This document shows, piece after piece, positions 16,119-24,466 of a DNA stretch of 64,000 bases (within the stretch, counting starts at the first letter, position 1; every line of letters begins with the position of its first letter). Made by a program: the position numbers and the translations under genes. Origin of the DNA: Polymorphobacter_B sp038225475 (GTDB lineage Bacteria > Pseudomonadota > Alphaproteobacteria > Sphingomonadales > Sphingomonadaceae); contig JBBRRA010000009.1 of assembly GCA_038225475.1 (NCBI GenBank), positions 25,078 to 89,077 on the forward strand. The letters are read 5' to 3'. The notes under the pieces are model-generated. The model saw nothing but the letters and a program-made list of their open reading frames with translations. It ran no database searches and had not been told where the DNA came from.

Positions 16119-17179
16119 TGCCCAAGAAAAACCCGCCGCGCGGCCCGTCGCGCAGCCCCGCCAGCCCCGCCCCGCGTTCCGGCGCGTCGCCGACGCCCGC
16201 CGGCGGTGCCGACCGCGTCCGCATCGGGCTCGAGTTCGACCGCCCGGCGCTGATGCAGTCGCTGTTCGGTCAGCATGACGAAAATCTGATCGTCATCGAG
16301 CAGGAACTCGGCGTCTATCTGAGCGCGCGCGGCCATACCGTCATCATCGAGGGCGAGGCCGACGCTGCGGCGCGCGCACGCGATGTGCTCAACGTGCTGT
16401 ACGACCGGCTTGCCGGTGGTGCCGAGCTCGACCGCGGCGACATCGCCGGCGCGGTTGCGATGAGCACCGCGCCGTCGATCGCCGGGCTGACGCGCGCCGA
16501 CGACGCGCTGCTGTCGACCACCGTCATCCGCACACGGCGCAAGACCATCGCGCCGCGTTCGGCGATGCAGCTGCGCTATATGGAAGCGCTTTCGCGCGAC
16601 GACGTGATTTTCGCGCTCGGACCGGCGGGCACCGGTAAGACTTATCTGGCGGTCGCGCAGGCGGTGGCGCAGCTGGTCGCGGGCTCGGTCGACCGGCTGG
16701 TGCTGTCGCGCCCGGCGGTCGAAGCCGGCGAAAAACTCGGCTTCCTGCCCGGCGACATGAAGGACAAAGTCGATCCGTACCTGCGCCCGCTCTACGATGC
16801 GCTGTACGACATGTTGCCCGCCGAACAGGTCGAGCGGCGGCTGAGCAGCGGCGAGATCGAAATTGCGCCGCTGGCGTTCATGCGCGGGCGGACGCTTGCG
16901 AGTGCATTCATCATCCTCGACGAGGCGCAGAACACCACGCCGCTGCAGATGAAGATGTTCCTGACGCGGTTCGGACAGGGGTCGCGCATGGTCGTCTGCG
17001 GCGACCCGAACCAGGTCGATCTGCCCAATCCGTCGCAATCGGGGCTGGCGGATGCGGTGCGAAAGCTCGACGGGATCGAGGGGATTTCGTGCATCCGCTT
17101 CGCCTCCCGCGATGTTGTCCGCCACCCGATCGTCGGGCGCATCGTCGATGCCTATGAAGGCCCGCCGCAGGATGGCTGA
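16118..17179 (+). CDS. PhoH-like ATPase
   Basis: 353 residues. The N-terminus is a Pro/Arg/Ser-rich tail; the P-loop core has Walker A GPAGTGKT, Walker B AFIILDEAQNTT, and the conserved LSRPAVEAGEKLGFLPGDMKDKVDPYLRPLYDAL. The miaB-phoH-ybeY-corC order is widespread and points to a role in RNA processing or ribosome maturation with YbeY. Coupled to miaB. Confidence 0.93.
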   Translation: MPKKNPPRGPSRSPASPAPRSGASPTPAGGADRVRIGLEFDRPALMQSLFGQHDENLIVIEQELGVYLSARGHTVIIEGEADAAARARDVLNVLYDRLAGGAELDRGDIAGAVAMSTAPSIAGLTRADDALLSTTVIRTRRKTIAPRSAMQLRYMEALSRDDVIFALGPAGTGKTYLAVAQAVAQLVAGSVDRLVLSRPAVEAGEKLGFLPGDMKDKVDPYLRPLYDALYDMLPAEQVERRLSSGEIEIAPLAFMRGRTLASAFIILDEAQNTTPLQMKMFLTRFGQGSRMVVCGDPNQVDLPNPSQSGLADAVRKLDGIEGISCIRFASRDVVRHPIVGRIVDAYEGPPQDG

Positions 17180-17182
17180 GGC

Positions 17183-17695
17183 GTGCTGATCGTCGAGACC
17201 ACCGTCGCCGCTGGGGACTGGGAAGGAACGACCGACTGGGCGGCGCTCGCCGACCGCGCCTGCCGCGCCGCACTGACGCTGACGCCGCACGCGGCGCTGG
17301 CCGACGGCGGTTTCACGTGCGAAGTCGCGGTGCGCCTGACCGACGATGGCGAAGTCGAGGGGCTGAATTCGCAGTATCGCGGCAAGCAGCAGCCAACCAA
17401 TGTACTGTCGTTTCCGATGGTGCAATCCGACCTGCTCGACAGTATCGCCGATTCGGACGACGGCGAAGTCCTGCTCGGGGACATTATTCTGGCGGCCGGG
17501 ACTGTCGCGCGCGAGGCCGCCGATCAGGATATTGCGCGGCACGACCATGCTGCGCACCTGATTGTGCACGGCATGTTGCACCTGCTAGGTTACGACCATG
17601 ACGATGACGGAGCTGCCGAGCATATGGAAGCGATCGAGACCAGCGCGTGCGCCGCGCTCGGGCTTCGCGATCCCTATGCGGCGCGCGATCAATGA
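17183..17695 (+). CDS. ybeY: Endoribonuclease YbeY (rRNA maturation factor)
   Basis: 170 residues from GTG at 17183. A zinc-dependent endonuclease needed for 16S rRNA 3'-end maturation and ribosome quality control. The metal motif H-G-M-L-H-L-L-G-Y-D-H is intact (HLIVHGMLHLLGYDHDDD), with the conserved YRGKQQPTNVLSFP upstream. The GTG follows the phoH stop by three bases; its own stop overlaps the next ATG. Confidence 0.94.
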   Translation: MLIVETTVAAGDWEGTTDWAALADRACRAALTLTPHAALADGGFTCEVAVRLTDDGEVEGLNSQYRGKQQPTNVLSFPMVQSDLLDSIADSDDGEVLLGDIILAAGTVAREAADQDIARHDHAAHLIVHGMLHLLGYDHDDDGAAEHMEAIETSACAALGLRDPYAARDQ

Positions 17696-18609
17696 GTGAC
17701 CCTGCCTCTAGTATCGACTTCGGGTCGCGCATCTGGCGGTCGCTGCGCGAGCTCGTGGTCGGTGCGGCGGCTGAACCGACGTTGCGCGAAAGCCTCGAGG
17801 AAGCGATCGACGAGCATGTCGCGGGTCCCGGCAATACCGACGACCTGACGCCCGTCGAGCGGACGATGCTCAAAAACCTGCTGCATTTCGGCGAGCACCG
17901 CGTCGATGATGTGGCGGTGCCGCGCGCCGATATCGTCGCGTTCGACATCGCCGACAGCTTCGCCGAACTGGTCGAGCTGCTGCGCGATGCCGGCCACAGC
18001 CGCGTGCCGGTGTACCATGACAGCCTCGATACCGTGATCGGGATGATCCATGTCAAAGACGTCTATGCGGTCATCGCCAAGACTTTCGACGACAGTGTCT
18101 CGTCAAAGCCGTTCAAGGATCTCGACGTGCGGACGCTGCTGCGCACGGTGCTGTATGTACCGTCGTCGATGCGCGTGCTCGACCTGCTGGCGCGGATGCG
18201 CGCCGGGCGGACGCATATGGCCGTCGTCGTCGACGAATTCGGCGGCACCGACGGGCTGGTAACGATCGAAGACCTCGTCGAGGAAATCGTCGGCGATATC
18301 GAGGACGAGCATGACGAGGACGGGGCCAAGCTGCTGCAGGCGATCGGCGACGATATGTTCGAGGCCGACGCCCGCTTGCCGCTGAGTGAGCTCGACGAAA
18401 CGCTGGGCCAGGATTTCGCGCACGACGAGATCGGCGAGGAAGTCGATACGCTCGGCGGCATGGTGTTTATGCTCGCCGGCCGTGTCCCCGCGCCCGGCGA
18501 GACGATCCGCCACCCGTCGGGGTGGCGCTTCGAAGTCATCGACGGCGATCTGCGCATGGTCCGGCGGCTGCGCTTGTACCCGCCGATCGTCGCCGCGTCG
18601 GCCTCCTGA
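17692..18609 (+). CDS. CorC/HlyC-type CBS-domain protein
   Basis: 305 residues, start ATG overlapping the ybeY stop (ATGA). Two CBS repeats (VPRADIVAFDIADSFAELVELL..., VPSSMRVLDLLARMRAGRTHMAVVVDEFGG) and a C-terminal CorC_HlyC domain (LPLSELDETLGQDF... EVDTLGGMVF). Associated with Mg2+/Co2+ efflux or homeostasis. The placement between ybeY and lnt is canonical. Confidence 0.9.
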   Translation: MSDPASSIDFGSRIWRSLRELVVGAAAEPTLRESLEEAIDEHVAGPGNTDDLTPVERTMLKNLLHFGEHRVDDVAVPRADIVAFDIADSFAELVELLRDAGHSRVPVYHDSLDTVIGMIHVKDVYAVIAKTFDDSVSSKPFKDLDVRTLLRTVLYVPSSMRVLDLLARMRAGRTHMAVVVDEFGGTDGLVTIEDLVEEIVGDIEDEHDEDGAKLLQAIGDDMFEADARLPLSELDETLGQDFAHDEIGEEVDTLGGMVFMLAGRVPAPGETIRHPSGWRFEVIDGDLRMVRRLRLYPPIVAASAS

Positions 18610-18663
18610 ACGTGCCGCGATGCGCGCTTCGCCCTGTCATCGCCGCGCGTTAAGCAGCTGCGC

Positions 18664-20235
18664 ATGACCCCGCGCCGCCGCCTGCTGCTTGCCTTTCTCG
18701 CCGGTGCGGCCGCTGCGCTCGGCTTCGCGCCGTGGGGACAGTGGCTGTTGACGATCGGCGGCGTCGCGGCGCTGGTCTGGCTGATCGACCGCGCGCCGAC
18801 GCGCCGCAGCGCCTTCGGGGCAGGCTGGTGGTTCGGCGTCGGTCAGTGCCTGGTCGGGCTGAGCTGGATCGCCACTGCGTTCACCTATCAGGCGGCGATG
18901 CCGCCGTGGCTCGGCTGGGTTGCGGTCGGCGGGCTGGCGATGTTCCTGTCGCTGTACGCCGGTCTCGCGGCGTGCGTTGCGCGCGCTGCCGCACCAGCGG
19001 GTCCGGCGCGCGCGCTGGTGTTCGCCGCGGCGTGGATGACGGGCGAATGGCTGCGCGGGCATGTCCTGTCGGGGTTCGCCTGGAACCCGCTCGGCGAAGC
19101 GTGGCTGCCGGTGCCCGGGATGCCGCAGGCGGCGGCTTATGTCGGGGCGCTCGGGCTGTCGGGGCTGATGGTGGTGGCGGGTGCGGCGCTGGCGCTGGCG
19201 TTCAAGCCCCGAACGCGCGTCTTTGCGGGGAGTGCGGCAGCGGTCTTGGTCGGGCTCGGCACCGGGCTCGCGCTGACGACCCCGTCGCCGCAGGTCGCGC
19301 TGACCGCGCCCGTCGTCCATCTTATCCAGCCCGATATCGGCCAGGGCGACAAGTGGAATCCCGCGGTCGAGGAAGCGCATTTCGCGCGCTATCTCGACCT
19401 TAGCCGCCGCGCATTGCAGCGTAGCCAGCGCCTGCCCGAGGCGTGGGACCGCGCACCGCAGCCGCGCCCGCGTGCGCCGCAGCTGATCATTTGGTCCGAA
19501 TCGGCGGTACCGCAAATCGTCGAGGAAGATCCCGAGGCGCGCGCGCGGCTGGCGGCGATCCTTGCGCCGGGCGACCTGCTGCTGTTCGGCGGCGTGGCGT
19601 TGATCCGCGATGCCGACGGCAAGGTAACGGCGGCAACCAACAGCCTTTATGCGATCGATTCGGCGGCGCGGCTGCACGGCCGGTATGACAAGGCGCATCT
19701 GGTGCCGCTCGGCGAATATGTCCCGGCGCGGCCGCTGATGGAGGCGATCGGGCTGGCGCGGCTGGCCCCAGGCGCCTTCGATTTCCACGCCGGGCCGGGG
19801 CCGCGCACCCTCGCGCTGCCGGGCTTCCCAAGCGTCGGCGCGCAGATCTGCTATGAGATGATCTTTCCGGGCGAAGTGGTGGAGACCGGCACGCGCCCGG
19901 CATGGATCGTCAATATCTCGAACGACGCATGGTTCGGCCCGACCGGCCCGCCGCAGCATCTGGCACAGGCGCGGCTACGTGCAATCGAGGAAGGCCTGCC
20001 CGTCGCGCGCGCCACGCCGACCGGCGTTTCGGCAATGATCGACGCGCGCGGACGCGTCACCAAGGCGGTCGCGCAGGGGGTTGCGGACGTGGCCAGCGCG
20101 CCGCTGCCACCGCCGTTGCCGCCGACATGGTTTTCGCGGCTGGCGCACTGGACGACGCTGGGGTTCGGGCTGCTGTTGATTGGCGGGGCGTGGGGCTGTT
20201 CGCGCTTTCGCTACACGGCAACGCGCGGGGACTGA
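18664..20235 (+). CDS. lnt: Apolipoprotein N-acyltransferase
   Basis: 523 residues. Adds the third acyl chain to the N-terminal cysteine of lipoproteins at the inner membrane. Six or so N-terminal membrane segments, then a carbon-nitrogen hydrolase domain with a complete triad: Glu279 (WSESAVPQ), Lys343 (YDKAHLVPLGEYVP), Cys396 (GAQICYEMIFPG). A last membrane helix closes the protein. Its clients in this window include MltA, the LpoA-like and the DUF4136 lipoproteins. The 3' end overlaps the convergent acyltransferase-3 gene by 25 bp. Confidence 0.97.
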   Translation: MTPRRRLLLAFLAGAAAALGFAPWGQWLLTIGGVAALVWLIDRAPTRRSAFGAGWWFGVGQCLVGLSWIATAFTYQAAMPPWLGWVAVGGLAMFLSLYAGLAACVARAAAPAGPARALVFAAAWMTGEWLRGHVLSGFAWNPLGEAWLPVPGMPQAAAYVGALGLSGLMVVAGAALALAFKPRTRVFAGSAAAVLVGLGTGLALTTPSPQVALTAPVVHLIQPDIGQGDKWNPAVEEAHFARYLDLSRRALQRSQRLPEAWDRAPQPRPRAPQLIIWSESAVPQIVEEDPEARARLAAILAPGDLLLFGGVALIRDADGKVTAATNSLYAIDSAARLHGRYDKAHLVPLGEYVPARPLMEAIGLARLAPGAFDFHAGPGPRTLALPGFPSVGAQICYEMIFPGEVVETGTRPAWIVNISNDAWFGPTGPPQHLAQARLRAIEEGLPVARATPTGVSAMIDARGRVTKAVAQGVADVASAPLPPPLPPTWFSRLAHWTTLGFGLLLIGGAWGCSRFRYTATRGD

Positions 20236-21290
20236 GGCGGCGTCAGCCGGGTGAGGCTTGCCGAAACCCAGCGCCGCAACGGTCGCTCGATCGCTTGATG
20301 GACGACCAGCGCTGCTGCGACGATCACCACGATAACCACCCCAAATTCGGATTCGGCAGGCCAGCGATCGCGCCACCCGGTCGCCGACGCGACTTTGCCC
20401 ATCAGGGCGAGCGCCGGGAAATGCAATAAATACAGTGCATAAGAAGCGTCGCCGAGCCGAAGCAGGCAGGCGGGAACCGCGATGGCGCCGCGGCGCTCGG
20501 CATACAGCATCGCCGCAAGTGCTGCCGCCCAGCCGAACCCCACCAGGACTTGCACCGCCGCGCCGCCAACGCCTTGCGCCGCGACCACGCTCCACAGCAA
20601 AATGCACAGCGGCAGTACCATCAGCAGGCGCGGCGTTGCGGCGCGCGCATGGCCGGCCCAGGCTCCGACGACCACCCCGAACAGAAATAGCAGATTGAGC
20701 GGCGAGAGAACATAATCGGGCAGTGCATCGACCCGGCCGCCGATCAGCGGCACCAGTGCCAGAAGGACCGCGCAGCAGGTTACGGCGTAACCAGCGCGGC
20801 GGTGCGCGATCGCGATGGCAAACAAGATATAGAACAGCATCTCGTGATAGAGCGTCCACGCCACGGTCAACACCGTGCGATGGCTATCGGAACCGGTTAA
20901 CAACGCAGACGCGATGATCGTATCCATGTCCGGGTAGTTTCCAACCCGAAAACCCCCTGGCAGCAAGCCGATCACCAGCACAAATCCGCCGATCAGCAGA
21001 TAGAGTGGATAAATACTTACAACCCGCTTTCTTATAAAAGCCGCGAGCCGATGCCGGTTGCCGATGTCATCAAAATGATTCATCGCAATCACAATGCCAC
21101 TGGCAACGAAAAAGAATTCCACGCGTCCGTAGGGAAAGTCGAGGATGCCTTTAAAGAGTTTTACGTGCCAGTAGTTTTGAGATTCAAATAGCCCGCTGGC
21201 GTGATGAAGCACGACAGAGATAGCAACTAAACCACGTATTGCTGTAATTATCGATGACCTGCCGGATTTTATTGTATACTCGATACGCAT
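20211..21290 (-). CDS. Acyltransferase-3 family membrane protein (OafA/YrhL type)
   Basis: 359 residues with about ten membrane segments. Family marks: ITAIRGLVAISVVLHHASG, YGRVEFFFVASGIVI, the short loop VVSIYPLYLL and the C-terminal SYALYLLHFPALAL. Such proteins transfer acetyl or other acyl groups to polysaccharides, LPS or small molecules; the acceptor here is unknown. It lies opposite to its neighbours, between lnt and metK, which are usually adjacent in this group. Its 5' third and upstream region are clearly more A/T-rich than the flanks, suggesting acquisition. No convincing ribosome binding site precedes the ATG. Confidence 0.85.
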   Translation of the reverse strand: MRIEYTIKSGRSSIITAIRGLVAISVVLHHASGLFESQNYWHVKLFKGILDFPYGRVEFFFVASGIVIAMNHFDDIGNRHRLAAFIRKRVVSIYPLYLLIGGFVLVIGLLPGGFRVGNYPDMDTIIASALLTGSDSHRTVLTVAWTLYHEMLFYILFAIAIAHRRAGYAVTCCAVLLALVPLIGGRVDALPDYVLSPLNLLFLFGVVVGAWAGHARAATPRLLMVLPLCILLWSVVAAQGVGGAAVQVLVGFGWAAALAAMLYAERRGAIAVPACLLRLGDASYALYLLHFPALALMGKVASATGWRDRWPAESEFGVVIVVIVAAALVVHQAIERPLRRWVSASLTRLTPPQSPRVAV

Positions 21291-21550
21291 ATCCAGCGAT
21301 GTCCATCAACAATGCGGGCAAAGGCGTTGCCCACAGCATTAAACGCGGCATTTGACCGGTCGCCTTAAGCGCCCGTCTGATAGTTTCTACGGACCGGATC
21401 AAGAAAATCCCCCGGCATCGACCAGTGACGTACCCGGCTGCTTCTGAAGAACCGCGCGCGGTCGAGCTTGCTGCGCGTCATATAACGAAAACCTTATACG
21501 CTTGCCCCGACGCGCCTGCCCGGCTAAGCCCTGCGCACCTTTCCCCGGCG
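21291..21550. other. A/T-richer intergenic stretch between acyltransferase-3 and metK
   Basis: About 260 bp without a gene I recognise. On the minus strand a 72-codon open frame (21184-21402, TTG start) includes a plausible peptide (MPRLMLWATPLPALLMDIAG) but overlaps the acyltransferase start and may be a remnant. On the plus strand, -10-like hexamers TATAAC (21481) and TTATAC (21494) precede metK without a good -35. I do not see a SAM riboswitch fold that I can support. Confidence 0.4.
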
Positions 21551-21565
21551 ATGGACCCTTCCCTC

Positions 21566-22741
21566 ATGGCGCGCAGTTCGTTTCTCTTCACCAGCGAATC
21601 GGTTTCCGAAGGCCATCCCGACAAGGTCGCCGACCAGATTTCCGACGCCGTCGTCGACCTGTTCCTCAGCCGCGATCCCGTCGCGCGCGTCGCCTGCGAG
21701 ACGATGGTGACGACGCAGCGCATCATCCTTGCCGGTGAAGTCCGCTGCGACGCCGACGTGTTCCCGAGCCTCGACGAGATCGAGGCCGCCGCGCGCGCCA
21801 CGGTGCGGCGCATCGGTTATGAGCAGCACGGCTTCCATTGGCAGACTGCCGATTTCGCTTGTCACCTGCACGGCCAGTCGGACCATATCGCGATGGGCGT
21901 CGACGAGAGCGGCAACAAGGACGAGGGTGCCGGCGATCAGGGCATCATGTTCGGCTATGCCAGCGACGAAACGCCGTCGCTGATGCCCGCGACGCTGCAT
22001 TATTCGCACCGTATCCTCGAGCGCCTTGCCGAGCTGCGCCACAGCGGCGCTGCCCCGTTTCTCGAGCCCGACGCCAAAAGCCAGGTGACGCTGCAGTATG
22101 AAAATGAAATCCCCGTGCGCGCGACGCAGCTCGTGGTTTCGACGCAGCATGCCAAGGGCTATGATCAGGCCAAGCTGCGCGCCTATATCAAGGATGTGAT
22201 GGCGGACGTACTGCCAACCGGCTGGATGCCCGCCAGCGACGACGCGATCCATGTCAACCCGACCGGGCTGTTCGAAATCGGTGGCCCCGACGGCGACGCC
22301 GGGCTGACCGGGCGCAAGATCATCGTCGACACCTATGGCGGCGCATCCCCGCACGGCGGCGGCGCATTTTCGGGCAAGGATCCGACCAAGGTCGACCGCT
22401 CGGCAGCGTACATCTGCCGCTACCTCGCGAAGAATGTCGTTGGCGCGGGCCTTGCGCGCCGTTGCACGATCCAGATCAGCTATGCGATCGGCGTCGCCGA
22501 GCCGCTGAGCTTTTATGTCGATACGCACGGCACCGGTTCGGTCGGCGACGACCGCCTCGAGGCGGTACTGCCGACGCTGCTGCGGCTGACCCCCAAGGGC
22601 ATCCGCACGCATCTGGGGCTCAATAAGGCGATCTACGAGCGCACGGCGGCGTACGGCCATTTCGGCCGCGAGCCCGATGCCGACGGCGGCTTCAGCTGGG
22701 AAAAGCTCGACCTCGTCGGCGCGCTCAAGGCCGCAGTGTGA
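21566..22741 (+). CDS. metK: S-adenosylmethionine synthetase
   Basis: 391 residues from the ATG at 21566, where homology begins (SSFLFTSESVSEGHPDKVADQISDA); ATG 21551 would add five residues. Makes SAM from ATP and methionine. Marks: GHPDK, the ATP loop GAGDQGIMFGYA, and GGASPHGGGAFSGKDPTKVDRSAAY. SAM feeds the methyltransferases around it (TrmB downstream, RsmI, RlmH, the polyketide methyltransferase). The stop overlaps a GTG start (GTGA). Confidence 0.97.
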   Translation: MARSSFLFTSESVSEGHPDKVADQISDAVVDLFLSRDPVARVACETMVTTQRIILAGEVRCDADVFPSLDEIEAAARATVRRIGYEQHGFHWQTADFACHLHGQSDHIAMGVDESGNKDEGAGDQGIMFGYASDETPSLMPATLHYSHRILERLAELRHSGAAPFLEPDAKSQVTLQYENEIPVRATQLVVSTQHAKGYDQAKLRAYIKDVMADVLPTGWMPASDDAIHVNPTGLFEIGGPDGDAGLTGRKIIVDTYGGASPHGGGAFSGKDPTKVDRSAAYICRYLAKNVVGAGLARRCTIQISYAIGVAEPLSFYVDTHGTGSVGDDRLEAVLPTLLRLTPKGIRTHLGLNKAIYERTAAYGHFGREPDADGGFSWEKLDLVGALKAAV

Positions 22742-23160
22742 GGCTGGCGCTGGCGCTGCTGCTGACCGCGAGTGCGGCCGACGCGGCACCGCTGACGCCC
22801 AAGCAGACGCTGGCGGTCTATGCTGCCGCCGGACTGACCGTCAAAGGCACCACCGTCACCGGGTGTGCCGGCGACACCGCCGATGCCAAGGGATCGCGCT
22901 TTGCCGTCACGCAGATCGACCTTAACGTCGACGGCCGCGCCGAGGTGATCGTCAGCGAGACCAACAGCAGCTGTTTTGGCACCAGCGGGCACGGCTTCAC
23001 CATCGTCGGGCAGGATATCGGCGGCCGCTGGCACCGGCTGGGCGGCGGCGTCGGCATCGCAACCGTGCTCCATACGCGCCACATCGGCTGGTTCGACATC
23101 GGCATCAAGGCTCCCGACGGCCCGAGCGAACTGCACTGGGCCGGGCTGCAGTATAAGTGA
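22738..23160 (+). CDS. Small secreted protein of unknown function
   Basis: 140 residues, GTG start overlapping the metK stop. A short signal peptide (RLALALLLTASAADA) suggests export. The mature part has two cysteines (TGCAGD and SSCFGTSG) about 40 residues apart that could form a disulfide, and a DLNVDGRAEVIVSE stretch reminiscent of calcium-loop or FG-GAP repeats. I do not recognise the family. It is coupled to metK and trmB by 4-bp overlaps, so it is co-expressed with them. Confidence 0.7.
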   Translation: MRLALALLLTASAADAAPLTPKQTLAVYAAAGLTVKGTTVTGCAGDTADAKGSRFAVTQIDLNVDGRAEVIVSETNSSCFGTSGHGFTIVGQDIGGRWHRLGGGVGIATVLHTRHIGWFDIGIKAPDGPSELHWAGLQYK

Positions 23161-23843
23161 GCGGTGACCCGACCACGTTGCGGCGACTGTACGGGCGGCG
23201 GCAGGGGCATAAATTGCGCGGCGTGCCGGCCGGGCTGGTCGAGACGCTGCTGCCGCAGGTCGAGGTGCCGCCAACCGGCGCGGTCGATGCGCCCACGCTG
23301 TTCGGCGATAACCGCCCGCTGTGGCTCGAAATCGGCTTCGGCAAGGGCGAGCATCTCGCCGAGCTGGCGGCGGCGCACCCGGAAATCGGCTTTATCGGCT
23401 GCGAGCCGTTCCTGAACGGTGTGGCGGGCGCGTTGCACGAGATCGACGCCCGCGGGCTGACCAATGTGCGGCTGCATATGGGCGACGCGCTCGAGGTGCT
23501 CGAACGTATTGCCGAAGGCGGGCTGGCGCGGGTATTCCTGCTCCACCCCGACCCGTGGCCGAAGCCGCGCCACGCCAAGCGGCGGTTCGTCAATCCGGGG
23601 CCGCTCGACGTCATCGCCGCTAAGCTGATGCCCGGTGGCGAATTCCGGCTGGGCACCGATCACCCGGTCTATTGCCGATGGGCGCTGATGCAGATGGCGC
23701 GGCGGACCGACTTCGACTGGCTGGTCGCCGACGCCGCCGACTGGCAGCTGCGACCCGCCGACTGGCCCGACAGCCGCTATGCGGTCAAGGCGCGCGCGCA
23801 GGGACACGAGATCTGGTATTTCCGATATAGGCGGGCGGCATGA
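23157..23843 (+). CDS. trmB: tRNA (guanine-N7-)-methyltransferase
   Basis: 228 residues, GTG start overlapping the upstream stop (GTGA). Forms m7G46 in tRNA. Marks: LRRLYGRRQGHKLR, the SAM loop LWLEIGFGKGEHLAELA, and the family motif FLLHPDPWPKPRHAKRRFVN. The stop overlaps the next ATG. The pair metK-trmB is conserved in sphingomonads. Confidence 0.96.
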   Translation: MSGDPTTLRRLYGRRQGHKLRGVPAGLVETLLPQVEVPPTGAVDAPTLFGDNRPLWLEIGFGKGEHLAELAAAHPEIGFIGCEPFLNGVAGALHEIDARGLTNVRLHMGDALEVLERIAEGGLARVFLLHPDPWPKPRHAKRRFVNPGPLDVIAAKLMPGGEFRLGTDHPVYCRWALMQMARRTDFDWLVADAADWQLRPADWPDSRYAVKARAQGHEIWYFRYRRAA

Positions 23844-24457
23844 GTGGCTTTGCCCCCGGCTTCGGTGCAACGCTGGGCTTTGGCACGCGCCCGGTGCTGC
23901 TGATCGTCGATATGGCGATGGCGTATTTCGCGCCCGCCTCGCCGCTCTATGCAGGCGTCGAAACGGCGCTGGCTGCGACCGTGCGCGTGCGAGCCGCCGC
24001 AACGGCGGCGCGCGTGCCGGTCGTGTTCACACGCGTCGAATACGGCCCCGGCGGACGCGACGGCGGGCAGTTTTACCGCAAACTGCCCGTGCTCGCCTGT
24101 TTCGACCGGGGCAATCCACTCGGCGACTTCCACCCCGACCTGCAACCCGGGTCCGACGACATCGTCATCACTAAACAGTATCCGAGCGCATTTTTCGCAA
24201 CGCCGCTCGCGCCGATGCTGACCGCGATGCACGTTGACACCGTGCTGATCGCCGGGCTGACGACATCGGGTTGCGTCCGCGCCAGCGCGCTCGACGCGCT
24301 ATGCCACGGCTTCATCCCCGGCGTGATCGCCGATGCCTGCGGCGACCGCACGCCCGCGGTGCAGGCCGCCAATCTGTTCGACCTGCAAGCCAAATATGCC
24401 GATGTGATCGACAGCACCGCCGCGTGCGCCTATTTCAGCGGGCTGACACCAGCCTGA
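23840..24457 (+). CDS. Isochorismatase-family cysteine hydrolase
   Basis: 205 residues. The catalytic triad of the family is visible: Asp in LLIVDMAMAYF, Lys in VITKQYPSAFF, and Cys in GLTTSGCVRASALDALCHGF. Closest in style to N-carbamoylsarcosine amidohydrolase-like members, which hydrolyse amide or carbamoyl groups. The substrate is not evident from context. ATG overlaps the trmB stop. Confidence 0.88.
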   Translation: MSGFAPGFGATLGFGTRPVLLIVDMAMAYFAPASPLYAGVETALAATVRVRAAATAARVPVVFTRVEYGPGGRDGGQFYRKLPVLACFDRGNPLGDFHPDLQPGSDDIVITKQYPSAFFATPLAPMLTAMHVDTVLIAGLTTSGCVRASALDALCHGFIPGVIADACGDRTPAVQAANLFDLQAKYADVIDSTAACAYFSGLTPA

Positions 24458-24466
24458 AGGCCGCCG

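Noticed and set aside
15971..17581. A 536-codon minus-strand frame
   Set aside because: Antisense to phoH-like and ybeY, both of which have complete motifs on the plus strand.
21403..21565. A SAM-responsive riboswitch before metK
   Set aside because: I could not form a SAM-I, SAM-II or SAM/SAH-like pattern from the sequence. A covariance-model search would be decisive.
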